A stretch of DNA of 64,000 bases. Origin: Trinickia diaoshuihuensis (GTDB lineage Bacteria > Pseudomonadota > Gammaproteobacteria > Burkholderiales > Burkholderiaceae). Under the pieces are notes generated by a model. That model ran no database searches. It saw nothing but the letters and a program-made list of their open reading frames with translations, and was not told the origin of the DNA. Location: contig NZ_QUBS01000007.1 in NCBI RefSeq assembly GCF_003390925.1, forward strand, positions 1-64,000, given 5' to 3'. The translations under genes and the position numbers were made by a program. Positions 1 to 8,995 of the stretch are shown one piece after another; within the stretch, counting starts at the first letter, position 1, and each line of letters opens with the position of its first letter.

Positions 1-29
1 CGTTGCTGCGTCAGCAGCAGAGAAACGAG

Positions 30-58
30 ATTATGCAGAACCTTTTGCATCTCGTCAA
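30..58 (-). promoter_or_regulatory. Strong promoter reading out of the left edge, probably for an rRNA operon
   Basis: On the minus strand there is a -35 box TTGACG (58-53), a 17-base spacer and a -10 box CATAAT (35-30). An A-rich stretch sits just upstream of the -35 box (about 59-72), like an UP element. Downstream, the start of the transcript contains GCTGCTGACGCAGC, a small inverted repeat. The arrangement and the text around it match what I remember of Burkholderia ribosomal RNA operon promoters, so a 16S rRNA gene is expected just left of the window. The rRNA itself is not in the window, so the target is an inference. Confidence 0.75.
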
Positions 59-425
59 CAGTTTTTTTAGCGTCGCTTGCATCTGCTGGCTATCCAATCC
101 GTTGACGATGACCTCGCGGAAAACCGCTTGCCACAAGGCCTCGCTTCTCTTCGTTCAGTCGCACTGACTGCACGAAAGGGCGCAATTCTAGGCCCCTTCC
201 GCGCAGCGTGCAAGCGGTATTTTGAGCGTGCTTTGCGACGGCAAACGGAAGCAATGAAGGAAGCTGAGCGTGCTTTGCGACGGCAAACGGAAGCAATGAA
301 GGAAGCAATGAACGCATCGGCGCACCGCCGGGCGGGCGCCCCTCGTACGCCACGCTCAGCTCGGCTTACTGTGTGACGGAAGCGACTAGAATGGAGGGCT
401 CATTGAATCCGACTAAGTCAGCCCT
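59..425. other. Intergenic region between the left-edge promoter and the DUF2863 gene
   Basis: No convincing gene is seen here. An open frame at 77-376 exists, but its protein has low-complexity Arg/Ala content, it lacks a ribosome binding site, and the opposite strand is open as well. The stretch holds the A-rich upstream part of the outward promoter and the 42-bp tandem duplication at 224-307. Confidence 0.6.
224..307. repeat. Two tandem copies of a 42-bp unit
   Basis: The unit beginning GAGCGTGCTTTGCGACGGCA occupies 224-265 and is repeated at 266-307. The two copies differ only in the last base (T against A). The unit is a multiple of three, so any reading frame through it is kept. It lies in the intergenic region upstream of the DUF2863 gene and looks like a recent tandem duplication. 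Confidence 0.95.
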
Positions 426-1631
426 ATGCGCTCGCGAATCGCTAAACGCCTCCCCCCCGATGCCGACAAGCTCGTCGGCTTGTCCCTCGCGCTGTTCGCG
501 TCCGGCAGCCGAATCGAAGACCGCTTCTGGGAAGCCAAGCTCGACACGCTGCTCGCGAAAATCGTCCGCAACGGCAATCAAACGACGCTCGACGCGGCGC
601 TCGACCACCTGCAGCAGAACCACCCGGACGCCTATGGCGCGCTGGCCGATATGGCCGAGACGCACAGCGAGTCTTTCGTCATCGAACACGAGGGCACGCC
701 CTATGAAGCGCTATTGATCGCGGCGCCCGTATTGGCTTGGACTCGCTACATGATCCCCTCGGGCCCGCTCAAGGGTGACGCCGTCGACGCCCTGCGCGCG
801 CATCTGCAAGCGCACGTGCTCGCCGACAGCACCCGCGTCGCGCTGGCGCCGTTTCTCTACAGCATCGATCAATTGCCCCGGCATCACGTCGAGACATATC
901 GCCTCGCCCAGCAGCTCATCCAAGCGGCGCTAAACGGCACGGCGGCCAAGATGAACTTCGGCGACCTGCCCGAGACCTCGCCCATCCTGGCCGATCCGCG
1001 TTTCTTGCTCGCCGTCGTGGCAGCCCCGGTCGGCGCGCCGCTGTTCCGCTGGCAAGAGGAGGAGAACGGCGTGCGCATCGAGCGCGGCCAATGCTTGGAG
1101 CAATGGGCGACGCAAGGCGGCGCCAATCTTTCCGGCGTGCTGCCGGGCTGCGAATTCGAGTGTCTGTTGCCCGATGCGTATTACTCCGCCTGTCGCGACG
1201 CCGACGAGCGCGTGCGGCCGCACACGGTCCGCACCGCCATTCGCTATCTGTTCGACACCATCGGCGCAACGCCGCAAGATTTGCGCGCCGTGGTCGCCGG
1301 CTTCGGAGAGCGGCGCATCGACGAATACCGCGTAGGCTTCACGCGCCGCGGCAGCAATGACGTCATCTACGGCGTCGTCTGGCCGTTATATGGCCGCGAA
1401 AACGGAGAATTGGCGATCGACGAAGAGGCCGAGGACACCGGCGGTCCGCTCGAAGAAATCATCGCGTTGCTCAAGGAAGCAGGCGTGACCGACATACGCC
1501 GTCACGCCGGCCGCTTCGAGCCCGAGTACTGCGACGATTGCGGCGTTCCGCTCTACGCGGACCCGCTCGGCGAAATCGTCCACGCCGAAATGCCCGAAGA
1601 CGCGGAACCCGCGCAGCCGCACTTTCACTGA
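426..1631 (+). CDS. DUF2863 family protein
   Basis: This 401-residue protein matches the DUF2863 family, a conserved family of unknown function found in Burkholderiales; the length is normal. It has no signal peptide or membrane segment and is rich in acidic residues, so it is probably cytoplasmic. Near the C-terminus a CxxC pair (Cys369 and Cys372, in CDDC) could bind metal. The start at 426 gives the family-like N-terminus MRSRIAKRLPPDADK, although the ribosome binding site is weak. It stands alone, with the next gene about 190 bases downstream. I recognise the family but not its role. Confidence 0.85.
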   Translation: MRSRIAKRLPPDADKLVGLSLALFASGSRIEDRFWEAKLDTLLAKIVRNGNQTTLDAALDHLQQNHPDAYGALADMAETHSESFVIEHEGTPYEALLIAAPVLAWTRYMIPSGPLKGDAVDALRAHLQAHVLADSTRVALAPFLYSIDQLPRHHVETYRLAQQLIQAALNGTAAKMNFGDLPETSPILADPRFLLAVVAAPVGAPLFRWQEEENGVRIERGQCLEQWATQGGANLSGVLPGCEFECLLPDAYYSACRDADERVRPHTVRTAIRYLFDTIGATPQDLRAVVAGFGERRIDEYRVGFTRRGSNDVIYGVVWPLYGRENGELAIDEEAEDTGGPLEEIIALLKEAGVTDIRRHAGRFEPEYCDDCGVPLYADPLGEIVHAEMPEDAEPAQPHFH

Positions 1632-1820
1632 TCCATCCTCAGCCCTCCTCCCCGCACCTTCCCGCGCGCTTCGATCGCGTGGAAGGTGCGTCCTATGCCG
1701 TTCGGATAGCCGCCTTACTGTAAGGAATTTGTCATGATTGCGCGACGGCGCATCGTGGCCGCCGGTCCTCGTCCGGCGCTTTCCGCTGCGCTTTCCGTAC
1801 CGACTACAAGGAGGCAAAAC

Positions 1821-2678
1821 ATGCGGTTCGCAGTTCTCAGTTCGGAAGCCGAACGGCGCGACGGGCTCAAGGCGCTATTGCGGCAAATCGATCGGCAAGC
1901 ACGGTTTTGCGAAGCTCGCGATTGGCTGCACGCGGGCCGCGCGATGCGTCGGGTGCCAACCGAGTTGCTCGTCGTCGATTGGCAAGATGCCATGCGTGCG
2001 AGCGCCGTTCGCACGCTGCTGGTCGAATATCCAAGGCTGCGGGTGGCCGCCTTCGTCGACGACATCGCGCCCGCGCGCGTACGCACGCTCGTGGACGCCG
2101 GCGTGCATGGCGTCATCGCCCGCTCCACGAATCCCGCCCTCATCGTCCGTTTGCTCGAACTCGTCCTGGCGGGGGGCCTTTACGCGCCGTTTCTCACGGA
2201 AGCCGATGCCCAGAACCGCGCACCGCTGCGAGGCACGCTGCCCGCGCCGTTGACCGCGCGCGAGTCGAACCCCGAGCTATCGCGGCGCAAGCGCTTCGTG
2301 CCGGCGCTTTCGCCTCGGCAAGAACAAATCATGCGCTGCGTCCATATGGGGAGCACCAACAAAATGATCGCGCGCACGCTGGGGATCAGCGAAGGCACGG
2401 TCAAAATCCATCTGGCCAGCATCTTTCAGCAATTGGGCGCGCCGAACCGGGCAGCGGCCGTGGCCATCTACAACGGCTGGCTGACCCCGCAACTCGAAGT
2501 GCTGCGCAGCGAGGCGCACAGCGCCCCGAAGCCGGTGCTCGGGCGCGGCGGCGCGGTGCCGCTCAGGCGCGCCGGCTCATTCCAATATCCGCTCTCCCGG
2601 CGCGATCTCCCGCTCGAGTTACCGCTCGCCGCCGAGCCCGACGTCCCGTTCGGCGGCCCCGTCCCGGGCGCGAGCTAA
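1821..2678 (+). CDS. LuxR-family response regulator-like transcription factor
   Basis: The protein has 285 residues. Residues 1-120 look like a receiver domain, with a candidate phospho-acceptor Asp53 in LLVVDW. Residues 162-220 form a LuxR/GerE helix-turn-helix (LSPRQEQIM, then GISEGTVKIHLASIF). The C-terminal tail of about 60 residues is Pro/Arg rich and looks disordered. I chose the start at 1821 because AAGGAGG lies just upstream and the receiver fold begins there; an in-frame start at 1734 would add 29 unfolded-looking residues. No histidine kinase gene is next to it, so it is an orphan regulator with unknown input and targets. Confidence 0.85.
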   Translation: MRFAVLSSEAERRDGLKALLRQIDRQARFCEARDWLHAGRAMRRVPTELLVVDWQDAMRASAVRTLLVEYPRLRVAAFVDDIAPARVRTLVDAGVHGVIARSTNPALIVRLLELVLAGGLYAPFLTEADAQNRAPLRGTLPAPLTARESNPELSRRKRFVPALSPRQEQIMRCVHMGSTNKMIARTLGISEGTVKIHLASIFQQLGAPNRAAAVAIYNGWLTPQLEVLRSEAHSAPKPVLGRGGAVPLRRAGSFQYPLSRRDLPLELPLAAEPDVPFGGPVPGAS

Positions 2679-2769
2679 GTAACGCGGTGCGCCGCTTGCT
2701 AGGTAGTGATCGGGGGGAAAGCGAACCGCCTCACACACGCTCTCCCCGTTTCGCAGCCCAACGAGTAAT

Positions 2770-3453
2770 ATGGACGCCATGGGCTTCCTCTATACGCCGC
2801 TTCCGCTATGGGTCGCTGTCGGTGGCTGGGCCGCAGCCGCAGTCGTGCTCGCGCTCGCCCTGGCAACGCGTCCGTTCAAGCGTCTGCAAGATGGAACGCT
2901 CCAGCACGTATGGCTCGCCGTCATCGTGGCCATCTCGGTACTGTGGGCATCGAATGCCTGGCTCGACGACGGCCCGGTCATGCATCTGCTCGGCGCCACG
3001 CTGCTCGTCACGCTGTTCGACTGGGCACTGGCACTCGTAGCAATGGCGGCCGTGTCCGGTGTCGCCGCGATCATTTTCGACGCTGCTTGGCAAGGCGTCG
3101 CGCTGACCTTTCTCATCTACGGGGCCATGCCCGTCGGGGTCTCGGCACTGTTCCAGCGCGCTTGCACCGCCTGGCTGCCGCGCAACCTCTTGGCTTTCAT
3201 TTGCGCGCAGGGCTTTATCTCGCCGGCCATCGCCGTCACGGTCGCGAGCGTCGCCGCGGCGGCCGCTCACATTGCGCTCGCGCATGGCTCGCCCGCCGTC
3301 GTTCCGATCGGCTACGCGTTCAGCGTATTTCTACTGGCCACCGGCGAAGCGTGGTTCACCGGCATGTCGACCGCGCTCATCGCGGTCTACCGCCCCACCT
3401 GGGTCACGACCAACGACGTCCGCCGCTATCGGCTCGGCGGTCCGCGCACTTGA
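2770..3453 (+). CDS. CbiM-like energy-coupling factor (ECF) transporter permease
   Basis: This 227-residue protein is almost entirely hydrophobic, with about six membrane segments. It resembles the CbiM family of ECF transporter S-components (cobalt or nickel uptake), with the family-like stretch GPVMHLLGATLLVTLFDWAL near residues 68-87. The N-terminus MDAMGF allows a start at either 2770 or 2779. Classic CbiM proteins carry an N-terminal His for metal binding, and this is not obvious here. No CbiQ, CbiO or other ECF subunit is adjacent, so the partner subunits, if any, lie elsewhere. Substrate is unknown. Confidence 0.6.
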   Translation: MDAMGFLYTPLPLWVAVGGWAAAAVVLALALATRPFKRLQDGTLQHVWLAVIVAISVLWASNAWLDDGPVMHLLGATLLVTLFDWALALVAMAAVSGVAAIIFDAAWQGVALTFLIYGAMPVGVSALFQRACTAWLPRNLLAFICAQGFISPAIAVTVASVAAAAAHIALAHGSPAVVPIGYAFSVFLLATGEAWFTGMSTALIAVYRPTWVTTNDVRRYRLGGPRT

Positions 3454-3648
3454 CCGAACCGAAGAATCGTTCGACATCCGACGCCCGCGCGGATGCGCTT
3501 CGCTCAAGTGGCCGAGCGCGACGAGTGCGCCGATCGGCCGCAGGCTTCATCCTCTCGCGACGGATTGTCAAAATTTATTCATCTCGACATTGAACTCCGT
3601 CTCCGAGTGGGGCATCTTACGTGCCTGTGTCTCAATACTGCCTACCGG

Positions 3649-4245
3649 ATGGATAGCTCCAAGTTTTCACGCCGCCTGCGGCAGCTCGCTGGACAATTGG
3701 CAACTTCGGCCGTGCTGGCCCTGCCGATGATCGCGATTGCCCCGGCCCGCGCCGATTCCATCGATCAGCGAAACGAGTTGATCGCCCATTTCGTGAACGA
3801 TATGCACGCCGATCCGCTCGTCGCCGATTGCGCCGCCCATGGCAGTTTCGTCGCGAGTACCTCGACCGTCATCGACCACGTCGATTTCCCGCCCGAGGCG
3901 TTCGATTCGGCCCACGCGGAAATCAAGCCGTGGAATCAACCGTTCGACCAAGGCAAGCAGCGCATCACGGTCGATAACATCGTGACCGTGGAAGGGCACG
4001 GCATTGCGCGCGAGACGTCGCACGAATCTTATCCGCTGACCTTTCGCTGCGGCTACGTCGGCACGCAGATGCTGGCATTCACGTGGAACGACCCCGTCCC
4101 GCCGCTGAAGGCCCACAACGAAGGCACATCGAGGAAGAAGGGCAAGCGCCGTCATGGCGGCCATGCGACGGGCCACACGAGCAGCAACGCGGTCAAACAT
4201 TCGACGAAAAAGAAATCTTCAGCCAAGCCGGCCGGCAAGCACTGA
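3649..4245 (+). CDS. Secreted protein, possibly BspC-domain family
   Basis: Reading from ATG 3649 gives 198 residues with an N-terminal signal peptide (basic n-region, hydrophobic stretch LATSAVLALPMIAIA, likely cleavage after ARA near residue 36). The mature core (about 37-150) resembles small Burkholderia periplasmic proteins annotated as BspC-domain. The last 45 residues are a Lys/His/Ser-rich basic tail. An upstream in-frame ATG at 3493 would hide the signal peptide, so I prefer 3649. It converges with the carboxypeptidase gene. The family name is from memory and the function is unknown. Confidence 0.6.
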   Translation: MDSSKFSRRLRQLAGQLATSAVLALPMIAIAPARADSIDQRNELIAHFVNDMHADPLVADCAAHGSFVASTSTVIDHVDFPPEAFDSAHAEIKPWNQPFDQGKQRITVDNIVTVEGHGIARETSHESYPLTFRCGYVGTQMLAFTWNDPVPPLKAHNEGTSRKKGKRRHGGHATGHTSSNAVKHSTKKKSSAKPAGKH

Positions 4246-4302
4246 GCGCGCGCCACACGGGACTCGAATAGCGACGCCGCAACGCGGCGCCGCTACCGGA
4301 CG

Positions 4303-5460
4303 TCAACCGAACGTTTCGATCTGACGCAGCACCGCGGCCAGCATCGCCGCGCCCAGCGCCGCGCTGCGTTCGCCGTTCCAACCCACGCGCTCGTCGGGCA
4401 AGTTGGCGTTGTCCTTGAACGGCATTTCGAGCGTCAGCGACAAACAGCCGAACGTATGCCCGATGTATTTCGAGGCGAGCTTCAGTGCGTCTTCCTTGTA
4501 CTTGGACGCTTCGTAGCCATGCTCGTCCTGGAAGTCCGGGCTCGCTTGCTTGAACGACTCGATGAATGCCTGCTGTTCGCGCAATTGGCGCTCGGTGAAG
4601 TTCGGCAGCATCTCGCTGCCGGCGACGAATACGTAGGGCAGTGCTTCGTCGCCGTGAATATCGAAGAACATGTCGCAGCCGTTCGCGTGAATCGCCTCGC
4701 GCACCGCGAACACCTCCGGGCTGCGCTCGGGATCGGGCTCGAGCCACTCGCGGTTGAGGTTCGCCCCCGCGGCGTTCGTACGCAGATTGCCGCGCACGCC
4801 GCCGTCCGGATTCATGTTCGGGACGATGTAGAACACAGCGTGTTCGTATAACTTTCGCGCGACGGGATCGCCCGACCAATCGCCCCACCCGGCCAGCCGT
4901 TTGACGAGCCCTTCGACGAACCACTCGGCCATCGTCTCGCCGGGATGCTGCCGCGCGACGATCCATACTTTCTTCTTCGCTCGGGCCACGTCGGCCTCCG
5001 GTGTGCCGAGTACGAGCAGCGACATCGGCCGGCCCTCCACCGTACGGCCGAGCTCGACGAGCGTGGCCTGCGGCATCTGCTGAACGGCGCCGAGAAACTC
5101 CGTGTGGCGCTCCTCGCTATACGGCTCGAAGTACGCGTAGTGAATCGCATCGAAGTCGGGCGTGTGTTCGATCGTCATCACCTTGCCGTCGTAAGACGTC
5201 GGCACGCGAAACCAATTGACGCGATCGTAGCTCGCCATCGCGCGGTAGCCGTGCCACCCCTGCGCGAATGCGCATTGCGCCGCATTTTCGAACGTCATCA
5301 CGCAACGCTGGCCGCGCGCGCCCGCGAGCCGGAAATAGAACCATTGCGCGAAATCGGCGTGGCTGTCCGGGCGGATCCGCAGACGAATGTCGTCGGCGCG
5401 TTCGCAGGACACCACGTCGATGGCGCCCGCGTCGAAGTTGCTCGTGATCGATAAGGTCAT
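4303..5460 (-). CDS. M14-family carboxypeptidase (cytosolic carboxypeptidase-like)
   Basis: This 385-residue protein has the two-part layout of the cytosolic carboxypeptidase branch of peptidase family M14. An N-terminal beta-sandwich region (about 1-125) is followed by a zinc-peptidase domain. Zinc ligands are visible as HPGE (His172, Glu175) and the His of FFDIHGDE (His269); NLNREW (about 234-239) supplies the substrate-binding Asn/Arg, and LEMPF near the end holds the likely catalytic Glu. There is no signal peptide, so it acts in the cytoplasm, removing C-terminal residues from a peptide substrate that is not known. It lies 42 bases downstream of yaaA and is probably cotranscribed with it. 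Confidence 0.85.
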   Translation of the reverse strand: MTLSITSNFDAGAIDVVSCERADDIRLRIRPDSHADFAQWFYFRLAGARGQRCVMTFENAAQCAFAQGWHGYRAMASYDRVNWFRVPTSYDGKVMTIEHTPDFDAIHYAYFEPYSEERHTEFLGAVQQMPQATLVELGRTVEGRPMSLLVLGTPEADVARAKKKVWIVARQHPGETMAEWFVEGLVKRLAGWGDWSGDPVARKLYEHAVFYIVPNMNPDGGVRGNLRTNAAGANLNREWLEPDPERSPEVFAVREAIHANGCDMFFDIHGDEALPYVFVAGSEMLPNFTERQLREQQAFIESFKQASPDFQDEHGYEASKYKEDALKLASKYIGHTFGCLSLTLEMPFKDNANLPDERVGWNGERSAALGAAMLAAVLRQIETFG

Positions 5461-5502
5461 GATGAAAGGTTCGGTCGTTGGGTGAACGAAGAGATGCACA
5501 CG

Positions 5503-6285
5503 TCAGGTGCCGACGCGCCGGCGAAACACGAACGTCGCCTCGTTCGAGGCCGCCGGATCGAATGCGTAACCTTCGGCCGCGAAGTCCTTCAGCTTCTCGG
5601 GCGCATCGATGCGATTCTCGACGGCGAATCGGGCCATCAGGCCGCGCGCGCGTTTCGCATGAAAGCTGATGATCTTGTAGCGGCCGCCCTTCCAGTCTTC
5701 GAACACGGGCGTCACGATGCGCGCATCGAGCGCCGCCGGCCGGACCGATTTGAAATACTCGGTCGAAGCGCAATTCACGAGCACCCGCTCCGTGCTTTTG
5801 TTGCGCTTGAACTGCAGGTTGAGCGCCTCGGTGATGCGCTCGCCCCAGAACGCGTAGAGATCCTTGCCTCGTGCGTTCGGCAAGCGCGTACCCATCTCCA
5901 AGCGATAGGGCTGCAAAAGGTCGAGCGGACGCAGCAGACCGTACAAGCCCGACAAGACGCGTACGTGCCGCTGCGCATAGTCGAGATCGGAGGCGCTCAG
6001 CGTCTTCGCATCGAAACCTTCATAGACGTCGCCGTTGAACGCAAGCACCGCCTGCTTCGCGTTGCCCGTATGAAATTGCGGCGACCAATCGGCGTAGCGC
6101 TGAAAGTTCAGATGGGCCAGCGCGTCGGAAATATCCATCAGCGAGGCGATCCGCTGCGGCGAATACCGCCGCAATTCATCGATCAACTCGGCGGCATCGT
6201 CGACGAAGTCGGGAATCGTGTGCTCGGAGACGTGCGGGGGTGTCTCGTAGTCGAGCGACTTGGCCGGAGACAAAACAATTATCAT
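5503..6285 (-). CDS. yaaA: Peroxide stress protein YaaA
   Basis: The 260-residue product matches YaaA (DUF328) over its full usual length, starting with [14 protein letters not shown] and including FNGDVYEG and [12 protein letters not shown]. In E. coli YaaA is a cytoplasmic DNA-binding protein that lowers free iron and so limits Fenton damage during hydrogen peroxide stress. It is divergent from the PIN gene, separated by 70 bases, and is followed by the carboxypeptidase gene. No OxyR site was identified. Confidence 0.95.
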   Translation of the reverse strand: MIIVLSPAKSLDYETPPHVSEHTIPDFVDDAAELIDELRRYSPQRIASLMDISDALAHLNFQRYADWSPQFHTGNAKQAVLAFNGDVYEGFDAKTLSASDLDYAQRHVRVLSGLYGLLRPLDLLQPYRLEMGTRLPNARGKDLYAFWGERITEALNLQFKRNKSTERVLVNCASTEYFKSVRPAALDARIVTPVFEDWKGGRYKIISFHAKRARGLMARFAVENRIDAPEKLKDFAAEGYAFDPAASNEATFVFRRRVGT

Positions 6286-6355
6286 AAGGGCTCGCCGAAA
6301 GGCTCCGCCGGCACGCCGTGCCGAACGGTGGAAACGAAAAGCCCGATTGTAGCGA

Positions 6356-6829
6356 ATGCCCTATTCCGATGCCGAAGGCGTCAACGCCGTGCCGCGCGTG
6401 GTGCTCGACTCCAATGTCTGGATCGATATCCTCGTGTTCGACGACCCGGCCACGCGCCCCATTCTCGCCGCTCTCGAACGCGGCGATCTCGCCGCGACCA
6501 TCGATGCCCGCTGCTTCGCCGAGCTGGCCCACGTGCTCGACTATCCGCAGTTCGTCGCGCGCGCCGTCGATAAGGCCGCCGCGTTGGCCGCCGTCAGGCG
6601 CCTTGCCGCCCTCATGCCCGAGCAAGCCGTGCCCGCGGAGAGCGCACCGTTGCCGAAATGTAGGGACCGCGACGATCAGAAATTTCTCGAGCTCGCGCAT
6701 GCGGCGAAGGCCGACTGGCTCGTCTCGAAGGACCGCGCCCTGTTGAAGCTCAATAAGCGCACGAGCCGCGACTTCGGGTTTCGAATCGCCGAACCCGCGA
6801 AGTTCGTCCTCGACTCTGTTTCGCCTTGA
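6356..6829 (+). CDS. PIN-domain protein, putative toxin-like RNase (COG1569 type)
   Basis: The 157-residue protein is a single PIN domain. Acidic residues fitting the nuclease site are Asp18 in [11 protein letters not shown], Glu56 in FAELAHV, and the cluster in [13 protein letters not shown], followed by LVSKDRALL. The family includes type II toxin RNases, but no small antitoxin gene lies beside it: upstream is divergent yaaA and downstream the aminotransferase, whose alternative TTG start would overlap its stop. It may be a housekeeping or solitary PIN protein, as is common in Burkholderia. Toxicity is not shown by the sequence. Confidence 0.8.
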   Translation: MPYSDAEGVNAVPRVVLDSNVWIDILVFDDPATRPILAALERGDLAATIDARCFAELAHVLDYPQFVARAVDKAAALAAVRRLAALMPEQAVPAESAPLPKCRDRDDQKFLELAHAAKADWLVSKDRALLKLNKRTSRDFGFRIAEPAKFVLDSVSP

Positions 6830-6864
6830 CCGCCTTGATATCGTCCTCGTCTGAAGAACGCGCC

Positions 6865-8040
6865 ATGAACGCACCGCACGAATCCACGCATCCGCCCTTC
6901 GCCCTCGCTTCACGTCTGCCGAACGTCGGTACGACGATTTTCACGGTCATGAGCGCGCTCGCCGCGCAGCGGGGCGCCGTCAATCTCGGCCAGGGTTTTC
7001 CCGATTTCGATTGCGACGAGCGGATCGTGCAAGCCGTCACGCGCGCGATGCAAGACGGCCACAATCAATATCCACCAATGGCCGGTGTGCTGCCCCTGCG
7101 CGAGGCGATCGCGCGCAAGATCGAAGCGATCCATGGGCGCGCCTACGACCCGCAAACCGAAATCACCGTCACCGCCGGCGCCACGCAGGCGTTACTGACG
7201 GCGATCCTCGCCACGGTTCACCCGGGCGACGAAGTGGTCGTACTCGAACCGACCTATGACAGCTATGTCCCATCGATCGAACTGGCGGGCGGCAAACCGG
7301 TCTTCGTCGCACTCGAAGCCCCCGATTACGCGATCGACTTCGACAAGCTCGCACGCGCGATCACGCCCCGCACGCGTCTTGTGCTCATCAACACGCCGCA
7401 TAATCCGACGGGCAGGGTTTGGCATGGCGACGACATGCGCCGGCTCGAGGAGATCGTGCGCGGCACCAATATCCTGATCCTGTCCGATGAGGTCTATGAG
7501 CACATGGTCTTCGACGGCGCGCAGCACGAGAGCGTCGCCCGCTATCCCGAACTCGCCCGGCGCAGCTTCGTCGTGTCGAGCTTCGGCAAGACGTTCCATG
7601 TCACGGGCTGGAAGGTCGGCTATGTCGCCGCACCGGCCGCGTTGACGGCCGAGTTTCGCAAAGTCCACCAGTTCAACGTCTTCACGGTGAACACGCCGAT
7701 GCAGGTGGGTCTCGCCGCCTATCTCGCCGATCCGGCACCCTATGTCGAGTTGCCGGCGTTTTACCAGCGCAAGCGCGACTTCTTCCGCGCGGGGCTGGCG
7801 GGCACGCGCTTCAAGCTCCTGCCATGCGAGGGGACGTACTTCCAATGCGTCGACTATTCCGCGATCAGCGATTTGCCCGAGGCGGAGTTTTCGAAGTGGC
7901 TGACGACGGAAATCGGCGTGGCCGCGATTCCGGTGTCGGCGTTTTATCACGAGCCGCACGAATCGGGCGTCGTTCGATTTTGCTTCGCGAAACGCGAAGC
8001 CACGCTTGCAACCGCGCTAGAGCGGCTCGCCCGCCTCTGA
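6865..8040 (+). CDS. Pyridoxal phosphate-dependent aminotransferase (methionine aminotransferase type)
   Basis: The 391-residue protein is a fold-type I, class I/II aminotransferase. Visible landmarks are NTPHNPTG (Asn180), LSDEVYEH (Asp208) and the Schiff-base lysine Lys242 in SSFGKTFHVTGWK. The sequence LGQGFPDFD near residue 41 and the overall match are closest to the methionine/kynurenine aminotransferase group (YbdL type), which transaminates methionine, aromatic amino acids or kynurenine in the cytoplasm. I chose ATG 6865 because it gives the usual N-terminus; a TTG at 6826 would overlap the PIN gene. The exact substrate is inferred. Confidence 0.85.
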   Translation: MNAPHESTHPPFALASRLPNVGTTIFTVMSALAAQRGAVNLGQGFPDFDCDERIVQAVTRAMQDGHNQYPPMAGVLPLREAIARKIEAIHGRAYDPQTEITVTAGATQALLTAILATVHPGDEVVVLEPTYDSYVPSIELAGGKPVFVALEAPDYAIDFDKLARAITPRTRLVLINTPHNPTGRVWHGDDMRRLEEIVRGTNILILSDEVYEHMVFDGAQHESVARYPELARRSFVVSSFGKTFHVTGWKVGYVAAPAALTAEFRKVHQFNVFTVNTPMQVGLAAYLADPAPYVELPAFYQRKRDFFRAGLAGTRFKLLPCEGTYFQCVDYSAISDLPEAEFSKWLTTEIGVAAIPVSAFYHEPHESGVVRFCFAKREATLATALERLARL

Positions 8041-8197
8041 CCGGCAGCCATGCGCACGAATGGTAGGGGACACAAATAAAACGACCGTGCTATTCTAAAT
8101 ACACTCGCAGCAGTCGGAGTTCGACGAGGAACTCGCGCTTGGCATCGCGCGGCGGCACGACGAGCGCCGAACCACCCGAAACAACGAAGGAGACTTC

Positions 8198-8986
8198 ATG
8201 AGCGCAGAGCTGCTCGCCTCGCGACCGCCGGAAAGCGAGTCGACCCTTGTCTTGACCCTGTCCAATCCGGGCGCGCGCAACGCCTTGCACCCGGATATGT
8301 ATGCGGCCGGTATTCAGGCGCTCGAGACCGCGGAGCGCGACCCGTCGATCCGTGCGATCGTCCTCACGGGAGCGGACGAGTTCTTTTGCGCCGGGGGAAA
8401 TCTGAACCGGCTGTTGGAGAATCGCGCCAAGGATCCCTCGGTGCAAGCGCAGAGCATCGATTTGCTCGCTCAGTGGGTGCTCGCGCTGCGTACGTCGCGC
8501 AAACCCGTCATCGCCGCGGTCGCCGGTGCGGCGGCCGGCGCCGGCTTTTCGCTCGCGCTCGCATGCGATCTCATCATCGCGGCCGACGATGCGAAGTTCG
8601 TCATGTCATACGCGCGCGTCGGTTTGACGCCGGACGGCGGCGGCTCGTGGTTCCTCGCGCAAGCGCTGCCCCGCGCGCTCGCGACGGAAATATTGCTCGA
8701 GGCCACACCCGTATCGGCCGAGCGGCTTCATGCGCTCGGCGTCGTCAATCGTCTCGTCAAAACGGCGCAGCTTCGCGACGCGGCCATCGCCTGGGCCGAT
8801 GAACTGGGCCGCGGCTCACCCAATGCCCAAGCCTGCGTCAAAGCGCTCGTCGGCTCCGCGCGCGCGAACTCGCTCGCCGATCACTTGACGCAAGAGCGCG
8901 ACGCGTTCGTCGCATCGCTGCATCACGCGGACGCGCTCGAAGGGATCACCGCGTTCCTCGAAAAACGCCCGGCGCGCTACCGCTGA
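8198..8986 (+). CDS. Enoyl-CoA hydratase/isomerase family protein, PaaG-like
   Basis: The 262-residue protein has the crotonase fold with oxyanion-hole segments FFCAGGNL (about 62-69) and AGAGFSLALACD. The two catalytic glutamates of classic enoyl-CoA hydratase are not present: the first position is Ser (GFSLAL) and the second region reads YARVGLTPDGGGS, with Asp146. That pattern is nearer to PaaG-type isomerase/hydratases, so it may shift double bonds or act on ring-derived CoA esters. AAGGAG precedes the ATG by a few bases. It starts a run of acyl-CoA and phosphate-handling genes extending to 12160. Confidence 0.8.
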   Translation: MSAELLASRPPESESTLVLTLSNPGARNALHPDMYAAGIQALETAERDPSIRAIVLTGADEFFCAGGNLNRLLENRAKDPSVQAQSIDLLAQWVLALRTSRKPVIAAVAGAAAGAGFSLALACDLIIAADDAKFVMSYARVGLTPDGGGSWFLAQALPRALATEILLEATPVSAERLHALGVVNRLVKTAQLRDAAIAWADELGRGSPNAQACVKALVGSARANSLADHLTQERDAFVASLHHADALEGITAFLEKRPARYR

Positions 8987-8995
8987 GTACGCCAC

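Noticed and set aside
77-376. A 99-codon open frame containing the 42-bp tandem repeat
   Set aside because: No ribosome binding site, low-complexity protein, an open frame on the other strand too, and the region is upstream of an rRNA-type promoter.
1734-1820. An earlier start for the LuxR-type regulator
   Set aside because: The added 29 residues do not belong to the receiver fold, and the ATG at 1821 has a much stronger ribosome binding site.
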